Source of the DNA: an uncultured Bacilli bacterium
GTDB lineage: Bacteria > Bacillota_I > Bacilli_A > RF39 > UBA660
Reading direction: 5' to 3'
Assembly: GCA_947629265.1 (NCBI GenBank)
Contig: CANRCZ010000006.1
Coordinates: 1-56,281, forward strand
DNA length: 56,281 bases
Shown: piece by piece, positions 48,986 to 56,281 of the stretch
Layout: each line of letters starts with the position of its first letter
How positions within the stretch are numbered: the stretch's first letter is position 1
Translations under genes and position numbers: made by a program
The notes under the pieces: generated by a model
What the model was told of the DNA's origin: nothing
Seen by the model: the letters and a program-made list of their open reading frames with translations, nothing else
The model's database searches: none

Positions 48986-49660
48986 TTAATCATCTTCTTT
49001 CTTGAGTAGATCTGGTCTTTTATTTTTAGTTTTTTCTAAACTTTGCTCATAACGCCATTTATCTATTAATTTGTGATTACCAGAAAGTAGTACATCTGGT
49101 ACTTTCATTCCCTCAAATTCAGCTGGATGGGTATAAACGGGATAATCTAATAAGTTATTGTTAAATGAGTCGTTTAGATGAGAATCTTTTTCGATAACAC
49201 CATCGATCAATCTGACGACACTATCGATAATAACTTGACTAGCGAGTTCACCACCAGTTAGGACGTAGTCCCCAATACTTAATTCTAAATCGACTAGAGA
49301 TCTAATCCGCTCATCAAATCCCTCGTAATGACCACATAGTAGTACGATATGTTTATATTTAGATAATTCATAGGCTTTTTTTTGGTTATATACCTCACCT
49401 TGGGGTGTCATCATGATAACTAGGCTATCTTTGGTTCTAACGCTATCTAAGGCTCTTTTGACAGGTTCGATCATCAGAACCATACCTTTACCACCACCGT
49501 ATGAGTAATCATCGACTCTATTATGTTTATCTAAGGTGTAATCACGGATATTATGGATATTTATTTCAACTTTCTTATTTTTTATGGCTCTACCTATAAT
49601 TGATTCTTCTTTAAAGGCTTCAAACATTTTAGGAAATAGTGTTAATACGTCAATTTTCAT
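48986..49660 (-). CDS. trmD: tRNA (guanine37-N1)-methyltransferase TrmD
   Basis: 224 residues. SPOUT-fold trefoil-knot methylase: IDVLTLFPKMFEAF, YSYGGGKGMVLMIEP, IMMTPQGEVYNQ, LLCGHYEGFDERI, ELSIGDYVLTGGELA and the DYPVYTHPAEFEGMKVPDVLLSGNH stretch (shown in parts: YTHPAEFEGMKVPDVLLSG). Methylates G37 to prevent frameshifting. Overlaps rimM by 11 bases. Confidence 0.97.
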   Translation of the reverse strand: MKIDVLTLFPKMFEAFKEESIIGRAIKNKKVEINIHNIRDYTLDKHNRVDDYSYGGGKGMVLMIEPVKRALDSVRTKDSLVIMMTPQGEVYNQKKAYELSKYKHIVLLCGHYEGFDERIRSLVDLELSIGDYVLTGGELASQVIIDSVVRLIDGVIEKDSHLNDSFNNNLLDYPVYTHPAEFEGMKVPDVLLSGNHKLIDKWRYEQSLEKTKNKRPDLLKKEDD

Positions 49661-50138
49661 CGATTAACCCCTTAATGTTATTAATATAGATCGTTTTATT
49701 TTGGGCATCTATTTTAGTGATAAATTCATCAATTTTAGGTACCATAAATTTAGTTTTTCCTTTTACGACTAGGATATCGTATTTGGTATTTTTGATGATA
49801 TCGACAACCTCACCAACTAATTTATCTGTGTATACTTTCATGCCGATATAATCACTATTAAAAAGGATATTATGGTCTAAATCTAAGCGATTTATATATA
49901 CATTTTCTCCTTTTAAATCGATGATTTGATTGATATTATCGATACCCTCTAAGGTAACCATATCGTAATTTTTATGAGTTCTATAGCTGTTTATTAGGTA
50001 TGGTTGTTTATTTTTACCGATATACAGTTTAAAGCCTTTTTTAAAAATAAGTGATTTTTCTTGGATATCTGATATTATTTTGATTTCACCTTTAATACCA
50101 TGGGTATTAACGTATTTACCTATGTAAACAAAATCCAT
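49650..50138 (-). CDS. rimM: ribosome maturation factor RimM
   Basis: 162 residues: N-terminal beta-barrel (YIGKYVNTHGIKGEIKIISD) and C-terminal PRC-barrel (YDILVVKGKTKFMVPKIDEF). Helps 16S 3'-domain processing and S19 binding. ATG 50138 after TAGGTGATTTA. Upstream of trmD in the usual order. Confidence 0.94.
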   Translation of the reverse strand: MDFVYIGKYVNTHGIKGEIKIISDIQEKSLIFKKGFKLYIGKNKQPYLINSYRTHKNYDMVTLEGIDNINQIIDLKGENVYINRLDLDHNILFNSDYIGMKVYTDKLVGEVVDIIKNTKYDILVVKGKTKFMVPKIDEFITKIDAQNKTIYINNIKGLIDEN

Positions 50139-50146
50139 TAAATCAC

Positions 50147-50875
50147 CTACTTATCTAATTGGTATAAAATTATGCTAGCTGCTACACCGACGTTTAGGCT
50201 TTCACAGACAGCATTCATATCGATATATATAAATTTATCACACATAAGTGAAACTGTATCTTTGATACCATTTCCCTCATTGCCCATTATTATAGCAAAT
50301 TGAGATAATTTTTCAAGTGTTTTTAGACTATTTCCATGTGTAACTTTTGTCCCTAAAATAGGATATCCTTGTTTTTTTAGTAATGGGATATATTCTTCTA
50401 GGTTCTTTCTTAGAATATTGATATGGAAAATCATACCTTGGCTAGCACGTATGACTTTAGGATTATATACGTCGACAGTATCGTCACTTAGTATGATAGT
50501 ATCGATATTAAAGGCAACAGCGCTTCTTATGATCGTACCTAAGTTACCTGGATCTTGGATACCATCTAGTATTAAAATTCTATTTCCTACCTCTTCACTA
50601 GTGGGTAATTTATGACATACAGCCATAACGTTTGATGGAGTTTCTAGTAGTGACAGGTTATTTATGATATCGTTAGTGACGTATAAGGTCGGTAAGTCTA
50701 AGGGAAAGATTTCGTCTTGTTCTAAGATTAATTCTTTGATTGAACCGGTTTTATAGGCTTCTAGGACAAGGTGTCTTCCCTCGATTAGGAAAAGGTTTTG
50801 TTTATCACGATATTTTTTTTCTTGGAGTTTTTTTATTTCTTTTATTTTGTCGTTATTTACTGATGTATATAGCAT
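50147..50875 (-). CDS. SpoU-family RNA 2'-O-methyltransferase
   Basis: 242 residues. N-terminal substrate-binding domain (LFLIEGRHLVLEAYKTGSIK) and SPOUT methylase domain: LILDGIQDPGNLGTIIRSA, SQGMIFHINI, AIIMGNEGNGIKD and ESLNVGVAASIILYQL. Resembles TrmH/RlmB-like YsgA of Bacillus, which methylates rRNA. ATG 50875 behind GGTGATAAA. It ends 9 bases before rimM begins, so it heads the rimM-trmD-rplS-lepB transcript. Confidence 0.93.
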   Translation of the reverse strand: MLYTSVNNDKIKEIKKLQEKKYRDKQNLFLIEGRHLVLEAYKTGSIKELILEQDEIFPLDLPTLYVTNDIINNLSLLETPSNVMAVCHKLPTSEEVGNRILILDGIQDPGNLGTIIRSAVAFNIDTIILSDDTVDVYNPKVIRASQGMIFHINILRKNLEEYIPLLKKQGYPILGTKVTHGNSLKTLEKLSQFAIIMGNEGNGIKDTVSLMCDKFIYIDMNAVCESLNVGVAASIILYQLDK

Positions 50876-50890
50876 TTTATCACCAATATT

Positions 50891-50919
50891 ATTTTATCAA
50901 AATATGGTGTTTAAGTAAA
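50891..50919 (-). promoter_or_regulatory. sigma-A promoter of SpoU-rimM-trmD-rplS operon
   Basis: Minus strand TTTACT (50919-50914), 17 bases, TAAAAT (50896-50891), 15 bases before the start codon. Confidence 0.65.
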
Positions 50920-50926
50920 GAAAAAA

Positions 50927-50938
50927 GAGCTTTAGCTC
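50927..50938 (-). terminator. intrinsic terminator of pilin-like gene
   Basis: GAGCT/AGCTC hairpin with a two-base loop and TTTTTT on the minus strand; overlaps the stop codon of the gene at 50932. Confidence 0.7.
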
Positions 50939-51348
50939 ATTTGGACTTTATAGGTTATTTTACTAGTTTCGTTTGTTATATATATCTTTAAATTATCATC
51001 GAATGGTTCATTGGTAACGGGGTTTTTTATGTCGCTAGCGATTTTACCACTTTCTTTTAGTAAACCTAGATTGATTATTAAAACACCGTATTTATCTTCG
51101 GTACCGTTTTCGACCTCTTCATATGTTTTAACAACTGATATATCATCACCTGTAGGTAGTAAGTATATGTTACTAGCTCCCCAATCTCTTGCTGCTTCTT
51201 CGATATTGTTTATTTGGGTATTTAGTAAAGATTGTTTATATGTCTGTATTAGTTTTGAAATATTTGGTACTGCTATAACAGCTAGGATAGATATAACAAC
51301 TAATACGGCTAATAGTTCTGTTAGTGTAAATCCTTTTGTTCTTTTCAT
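50932..51348 (-). CDS. type IV pilin-like protein
   Basis: 138 residues with a class III/prepilin signal: KRTKG then FTLTELLAVLVVISILAVIA, with Gly before Phe at the cleavage site and Glu at position 5 of the mature protein. The globular part is short (NIEEAARDWGASNIYLLPTG ... DPFDDNLKIYIT-like). ATG 51348 has GTGGAGGTAA upstream; codons before it lack a Shine-Dalgarno. No prepilin peptidase or assembly ATPase is in the window, so these must lie elsewhere if it forms a pilus or pseudopilus. Confidence 0.85.
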   Translation of the reverse strand: MKRTKGFTLTELLAVLVVISILAVIAVPNISKLIQTYKQSLLNTQINNIEEAARDWGASNIYLLPTGDDISVVKTYEEVENGTEDKYGVLIINLGLLKESGKIASDIKNPVTNEPFDDNLKIYITNETSKITYKVQMS

Positions 51349-51460
51349 TTTTACCTCCACATATGTATGTAAAATGTTTATATCTTCATATTTAGGATAC
51401 CATAAATTGGTGTTTTTGTCCATATTGAATTGGTATATTATAGTATTTATTGGATATGAA

Positions 51461-51486
51461 AAAATCCAACTTGATAGTTAGATTTT
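51461..51486 (-). terminator. intrinsic terminator of surface protein gene
   Basis: AAATCTAAC / GTTGGATTT stem with a six-base loop and TTTTTT tail on the minus strand, about 35 bases after the stop at 51521. Confidence 0.75.
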
Positions 51487-51520
51487 CTCTTTTATGATTG
51501 AATTTTTTATAACTCTTTAT

Positions 51521-54040
51521 CTATTGTGAAACAACTGTTTCTTTTTTGTCATTATCAGTAATATTTTTACCTTTAATTGTTAATTCTATACTTTCTGGAT
51601 AAGTTTTAGTTTTTACATTTTCAGAGTTAGCGGCTTTTATAAATACTGCACTACTATCACTTGCTTCAAATTTACCACGGTATACTATTAAACTAGTATC
51701 AAGATATTCTGGTTCATTTTTATCATTGAAAATAATCGACTCTTTACCACCATAAATAAATGTTCCACCGCTAATTTCAGTATAATTTCGGTTTAATAAT
51801 ACTGCTTTAATATTATTTTCAAATGTTCCGCCATAAATATATAAATGACCATTACTATCATTCATAATAGCATTTTCGCCACCTTTGAAAGTACCACCAT
51901 TTATACGCATATAATCATTATTTACTACTGCGTGGCAGGTGCTATTTTCATCAGAACATATAAATGTACTACCATCATATATATGTGCATTAGCTTGATT
52001 ATACAATGCTGCTTTGCTATTCTTTTGGGCTTTAAATGTACCACCATATATATCTATGCTTGATGATTCAGTATTTTCAATGGCATAATCATCTTCAGCA
52101 GTAATTCCACCTGTACCTTTAGTATCTTTAATGATTAATGAAGAATTAGAATAGTTAACAATTTTACCAGTTGTTTCTGTTTCATCAGTTGCTTTTTTGG
52201 TTGTAATTGTATGTCCATTTAAATCGATTTCTTTATCGTATATATTTTTAATTTCTTTAGTTATATCAAAATTATCTTCTAATACTATTTTTGAAACTAA
52301 TGAACTTTTCATTGCATCTTCAAAATCTTTTGATGTTTTAATGTGGATAGTTATATTATCGTTTTTGTCTTTAACTGGGTAGATAATAGGTATATTACTT
52401 TCTATTCCTTTACCGATAAATAAACCATCGATTATTTCTAAAGAGGCTCCATAATATTCATCGTCACGTTCGTTTATAATATAACCTTTTATAGTTTCAT
52501 CATCTGCATCAAGTTTAAATGTTCCACCTTCAATTGTAGCACTACTTGCATTCATCAATATTGCCTTTTTACTATTTTCAAACATACCACCATAGATATA
52601 CACATATCCATTGTTTACTACTGTATAGTTTTCTTGGGCGTTATAATATCCGCTTTCGATTATTAATTCAGCATTAGCCTCATTTGTTATTGCAGGTTCT
52701 GTTGTTGTTTGGATAATCATTCCTGTTTCTAGCACTTGTGAATCAATTGTATCTATGCTATTTATAGGGTTTGAACTTTTAATTGGATTTTTACTATCAG
52801 TAATTGTTAAATATGCTTTATTGTCAATTCCTTTACTTGCTTTAATGGTATGTCCATTTAAATCAAGAACCTTTCTAAAACCATCTACTTTTAAAGTTTC
52901 AGTAAGGTCTAAGTCTTCATTTAATACAATACTATCAATATAATAACTATCATCTAACGAACTTATAAGAGCTTCTTTGGTTACTATTTCTCTTTTTGTT
53001 TTTCCATCTACTATAGTAGTTTTTGGTACATTTTCGATTATTAAATTAAAACTTATTTCTTCTTGGTCATTTACTTTTAAGGTTACATTTTGATATTCTC
53101 TTTTATTAGTGTCACCAGTTGGTGTAGCATCAAACCATAGTAGAATTTCATTTTCGTTTGCTCCAAATGTTGCACTACCGACTTTTTCTTTACCATCTAT
53201 TATGTTGTATGTACCTGATTCTAGTTTTTCTCTAGATATTCCTGTATCTAATAAAATTCCTATCCATTTTCCCTCTTTTTGAATAGCGTTTTTATATGAT
53301 TTCATATTATCGACATCAGCTTTGATTGAAATAGTATTTCCCCAATTATAGATATCATTTATCCATTGCATGTTATTTTCGTATTTATCATAGTTTTCAC
53401 CCATGGCACTTTTAATATCATTACCTTCTGTTTTAGCTGATCTGGCAGATAATATTGAACTTGATGTTTCTTCTTTAGCTTCAGCTTCTGGTTTTACAAC
53501 AGCTTCATTTTTTAATAATTTTGCTACATATTTTAAGATTTGTGATGCATCTTGAGCGTTGATTACGCCATCTTTACCTTGGTATGTTACATCGGCTGCT
53601 TCTTTTGCTGCTTCATCTTTAATTAAGTTTACTTTAGCGGCATGTTTTAATACAGCTGATGCATCTACAGCATTGACTTTACCGTCTTGGTTTACATCAC
53701 CATATATTATAACAGTTACTTTTATACCACCTGTTATTTCTATAACTGATCCGGTTGGTACAGTATCTTTATTTGTTAAAGTTTTATTGTTAAATGTAAC
53801 TTTATTGAAAACATTTTCACCTAATTTACTTTCAACTAAAGTTTTTATATCTTCTACTGTCAATGATTGTAGTTTATTTGAAAGTGCTACTGTCATCGTA
53901 TACTTTCCAGATAATACAGTTCCTAGTTGAAAATTTGCTTTTGCATTTAATTCTGCTGCATTAACTTTTGGTAAGTGCAATCCAGATATTAACATAGTTA
54001 ATGTTACTGCAGCTATCATTAATACTTTTCTTTTATTCAT
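51521..54040 (-). CDS. secreted dockerin-bearing beta-helix surface protein
   Basis: 839 residues. Signal peptide (KVLMIAAVTLTMLISGLHLP, cleavage after VNA); a small N-terminal domain; a type I dockerin-like pair of calcium loops, GDVNQDGKVNAVDASAVLKH and KDGVINAQDASQILKYVAKL (about 113-175); a linker; then repeated beta-helix coils marked by GGTF, GGMF, and IDLNGHTI. This is the architecture of large surface adhesins or cellulosome-like attachment proteins. No LPXTG or transmembrane end, so anchoring may rely on the dockerin. Paralogue of the next gene upstream. Confidence 0.85.
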   Translation of the reverse strand: MNKRKVLMIAAVTLTMLISGLHLPKVNAAELNAKANFQLGTVLSGKYTMTVALSNKLQSLTVEDIKTLVESKLGENVFNKVTFNNKTLTNKDTVPTGSVIEITGGIKVTVIIYGDVNQDGKVNAVDASAVLKHAAKVNLIKDEAAKEAADVTYQGKDGVINAQDASQILKYVAKLLKNEAVVKPEAEAKEETSSSILSARSAKTEGNDIKSAMGENYDKYENNMQWINDIYNWGNTISIKADVDNMKSYKNAIQKEGKWIGILLDTGISREKLESGTYNIIDGKEKVGSATFGANENEILLWFDATPTGDTNKREYQNVTLKVNDQEEISFNLIIENVPKTTIVDGKTKREIVTKEALISSLDDSYYIDSIVLNEDLDLTETLKVDGFRKVLDLNGHTIKASKGIDNKAYLTITDSKNPIKSSNPINSIDTIDSQVLETGMIIQTTTEPAITNEANAELIIESGYYNAQENYTVVNNGYVYIYGGMFENSKKAILMNASSATIEGGTFKLDADDETIKGYIINERDDEYYGASLEIIDGLFIGKGIESNIPIIYPVKDKNDNITIHIKTSKDFEDAMKSSLVSKIVLEDNFDITKEIKNIYDKEIDLNGHTITTKKATDETETTGKIVNYSNSSLIIKDTKGTGGITAEDDYAIENTESSSIDIYGGTFKAQKNSKAALYNQANAHIYDGSTFICSDENSTCHAVVNNDYMRINGGTFKGGENAIMNDSNGHLYIYGGTFENNIKAVLLNRNYTEISGGTFIYGGKESIIFNDKNEPEYLDTSLIVYRGKFEASDSSAVFIKAANSENVKTKTYPESIELTIKGKNITDNDKKETVVSQ

Positions 54041-54078
54041 GATTTTTCCTTTCTTTTATGAAATTTTAATTAATTTTT

Positions 54079-54113
54079 AAAAAGAGAAAATCCAAATTAA
54101 TAATTAGATTCTC
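54079..54113 (-). terminator. intrinsic terminator of upstream surface gene
   Basis: GAGAATC...AATT / AATTTGGATTTTCTC imperfect stem with TTTTT on the minus strand, between the two surface genes. Confidence 0.65.
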
Positions 54114-54153
54114 CCTTTTAAATTAATTAATTATTTATAACGAAATATGATTA

Positions 54154-56280
54154 TTAATTTTCACTTGGATAAGTTGGTTTTTCACCATTGAATGTACCAC
54201 CAGTAATATCTACTGTTCCTTCATCAGCACTAGCTTGTTTTTTAGCAAATTTTGCTCCTTCTTTAGTTGCTGTAAATGTTCCACCCTTAATTGTTAATTT
54301 ACCTTGTTCTTCATTAGCCTTATTATTTCTTTTACCATTTATAATAATAGATCCAGAACCACCATAAGTAAATGTTCCACCTTCAATTGTAGTATCATTC
54401 CAGTTTAATATAACTGCTTGATCATCTTCATCACCATTTGTAAATGTTCCATCAGTTATTTTTAATATTCCTTTTTCATCATTTTTAATGGTATTTAAGC
54501 CGCCAGTAAATGTACCACCATTAATTGTTAATGTTGGATTATCAATTCCTTTACTATAATCATTAGTAGAAGCATAACCATTTATTAACATACTTGAGTG
54601 ATTTTGCTTATTACTAAATGTTCCATTATTAATTGTCATATCACCATGATTTACCACTGTATACCACGTATTACTGCTACCATCTTCTTGAGAACGTTCA
54701 AAGCTTCCATTTTCAATAGTTACTGTTCCTTTATTATAAAGTGCAGCTTTACCTGTAGCTTTAGCGTCATATTTTCCACCATCTATTGTTAATGTTGAAC
54801 CTTTACTATTTTCAATAGCATGACTACTTTCAGAAGTAATACCACCATCTTCTTCTTCGTTTACTATTGTTAGTGTAGCATTATTATCATCACTATCAGT
54901 ACCATTAACAATTGAACCACTTGATTGAACTGTAATAGTTTTTCCGTTTAAATCTATTTTCTTATTTTTTAGATTTGTTATTGCTTGAGATACATTAAAA
55001 CTATCATCTAACACTATGTTTGTAACATTAACATCTTCAATTGCTTTTTTAAATGATTCACCGGTTTTAACATGAACATTAACAATAGCTTTAGGATCAA
55101 CTGTCATTGTTCCAGCAGTAGCTGAAGTTGAATTTTTGCTAAATACAGCTGTATCATTAGTTGCTGTAAATGTACCACCTTCAATTGTTAAATTTCCTTT
55201 GATATAATCACTATGGTTACTATTCTTATTATTTAAGATAATAGATGATGCTCCACCATAAGTAAATGTACCACCTTTAATTGTAGCATCATTCCAGTTC
55301 ATTAATACTGCTTGATCATCTGCTGCTGTATTTTCGAATGTTCCATCTTCAATAGTTAATACACCATGATCATCATTTTTAATTGTATTTCTTCCACCTG
55401 TAAATGTACCACCAGTGATTGTTAGTGTTGCTTTATAAGAGTCATCAACTGTATCTTTTCCAGTAGATTTCTTATATTCATTATCATCATAGAATCCATT
55501 TTCTAGCATACTCGCATGGTTTCCACCATTTTCAAATTTTCCACCAGAAATTGTCATATCACCATGGTTTACTACTGTATAGTATGTATTGTCATTACCA
55601 TTTTCTTGAGAACGAGTGAATTCACCATCTTTTACAATTACAGTTCCTTCATTATAAAGTGCTGCATAACCATTTCCTTTAGCATCATAGTATCCACTTT
55701 CAATTGTTAATGTTGCACCTTTTTTATTTTCAATTGCATGTGAATTTTCTGTAGTTATAATAATTCCTTTTTCTGGTGCTTCTAATGACATTAAACTTAT
55801 AGCTTGTTCTTTAGTATCTTTGATTGTTAAATTTCCTTCGTTTTCAATTCCTTCACTTGTTTTGATTGTATGTCCATTTAAATCAATTACTTTTGTTTGA
55901 TCTTTAGCTATTGTTAAAGCTTGTTCTTCTTTAAGTTCTATATCACCATCTAAAACAATATTTGTAATTTCTTTGTTGCTTAATGAACTTTCTAGAGCTT
56001 CTTCTGTTACTACTTCTCTTTTTGTTACTTCACCAGTTGTAGTTGTTGTTGCTTCATTTTCAATTACTATGTTGAATTTAATTTCTTTAGTTGTTTCTCC
56101 TTCTTTTACTGTTAATGATACATCTTTATATTCCTTTTTATTAGTTTCACTTGTTAATGTAGTATCAAACCATAATAATATTTCATTACTTGCTGCTCCA
56201 AATGTTGCACTACCTTCTTTTCCTTTACCATTAACGATATCATATTTAAGTCCTGTAGTTCCTGATTCTAGTTTTTCTCT
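54154..56280 (-). CDS. beta-helix surface protein, N-terminus beyond window
   Basis: At least 708 residues, open to the right edge; the start is not in the window. It begins REKLESGTTGLKYDIVNGKG, matching REKLESGTYNIIDGKEKVGS of the protein at 51521, so the two are tandem paralogues. The rest is a long right-handed beta-helix of GGTFTGG, GGKFENGG and GGTFTATN coils with two IDLNGxTI sections (near 55870 and 54940), the second half repeating the first. Very low in Cys and Trp. Ends DITGGTFNGEKPTYPSEN without an anchor. Likely adhesin. Confidence 0.82.
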   Translation of the reverse strand, partial: REKLESGTTGLKYDIVNGKGKEGSATFGAASNEILLWFDTTLTSETNKKEYKDVSLTVKEGETTKEIKFNIVIENEATTTTTGEVTKREVVTEEALESSLSNKEITNIVLDGDIELKEEQALTIAKDQTKVIDLNGHTIKTSEGIENEGNLTIKDTKEQAISLMSLEAPEKGIIITTENSHAIENKKGATLTIESGYYDAKGNGYAALYNEGTVIVKDGEFTRSQENGNDNTYYTVVNHGDMTISGGKFENGGNHASMLENGFYDDNEYKKSTGKDTVDDSYKATLTITGGTFTGGRNTIKNDDHGVLTIEDGTFENTAADDQAVLMNWNDATIKGGTFTYGGASSIILNNKNSNHSDYIKGNLTIEGGTFTATNDTAVFSKNSTSATAGTMTVDPKAIVNVHVKTGESFKKAIEDVNVTNIVLDDSFNVSQAITNLKNKKIDLNGKTITVQSSGSIVNGTDSDDNNATLTIVNEEEDGGITSESSHAIENSKGSTLTIDGGKYDAKATGKAALYNKGTVTIENGSFERSQEDGSSNTWYTVVNHGDMTINNGTFSNKQNHSSMLINGYASTNDYSKGIDNPTLTINGGTFTGGLNTIKNDEKGILKITDGTFTNGDEDDQAVILNWNDTTIEGGTFTYGGSGSIIINGKRNNKANEEQGKLTIKGGTFTATKEGAKFAKKQASADEGTVDITGGTFNGEKPTYPSEN

Positions 56281-56281
56281 A

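Overview
The window is AT-rich chromosomal DNA of a spore-forming member of the Firmicutes/Bacilli. Spore genes are present (gpr, spoIIM, spoIIP with a yqxA-like partner, ylbJ), together with Bacillus-type neighbourhoods: ruvB-queA, miaA, ylbJ/ylbL, lspA-rluD and rimM-trmD-rplS-lepB. Trp is encoded by TGG and TGA is used as a stop (for example spoIIM), so the code is the standard bacterial one and not the Mycoplasma code. A gut lineage near RF39/Mycoplasmatota is my inference from the base composition, the gene set and the dockerin and beta-helix surface proteins. No rRNA, CRISPR array, transposase or phage module was seen.

Layout. 1-8.6 kb is core: DNA repair, tRNA modification, sporulation and a ribosomal protein. 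8.57-9.99 kb is an inserted-looking module: an XRE repressor divergent from a membrane-anchored, lectin-like variable protein. 10.1-14.5 kb holds mnmA, a cluster of small XRE regulators, tiny proteins and a ZIP transporter. 14.6-17.1 kb has a DUF362 protein and a polysaccharide deacetylase. 17.1-18.0 kb has a second variable protein, whose start region contains a run of nine G, a likely phase-variation switch. 18.0-32.5 kb is mostly housekeeping: xerD, phosphohexomutase, pgsA, yfhO, spoIIP, a rhomboid protease, lspA and rluD. cls follows. 34.1-35.5 kb carries three tandem cassettes, each encoding a 27-residue hydrophobic peptide with a convergent antisense RNA (a type I toxin-antitoxin layout), plus an orphan fourth antisense unit. 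35.5-47.2 kb is accessory: a YtrA-like ABC operon, mgtA, HTH-plus-membrane regulators, guaD, zinc-ribbon membrane proteins and two decayed genes, with an attenuator-like leader RNA at the upstream end. 47.4-50.9 kb is the tRNA-Met and the lepB/rplS/trmD/rimM block. 50.9-56.3 kb is a surface region: a type IV pilin-like protein and two tandem secreted beta-helix proteins, the first with a dockerin-like module and the second running off the window.

Most notable. (1) The two variable proteins (C-termini at 9611-9727 and 17196-17312) align without gaps over 39 codons. At eight codons the first two bases differ while the third (C or T) is conserved, which is the signature left by adenine mutagenesis of AAC/AAT codons by a diversity-generating retroelement. 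No template repeat or reverse transcriptase is in the window. (2) The second protein also carries the G9 tract, which puts the reading frame out of phase with the only well-placed ATG. (3) In the three toxin-like cassettes, the mRNA 5'UTR repeat, the Shine-Dalgarno and the antisense RNA change together between copies, and the mRNA 5' end is complementary to its own 3' terminator with a covarying base pair. This points to cognate-specific antisense control. (4) The 47.0-47.17 kb leader has a promoter, a 45-codon reading frame and mutually exclusive antiterminator and terminator hairpins.
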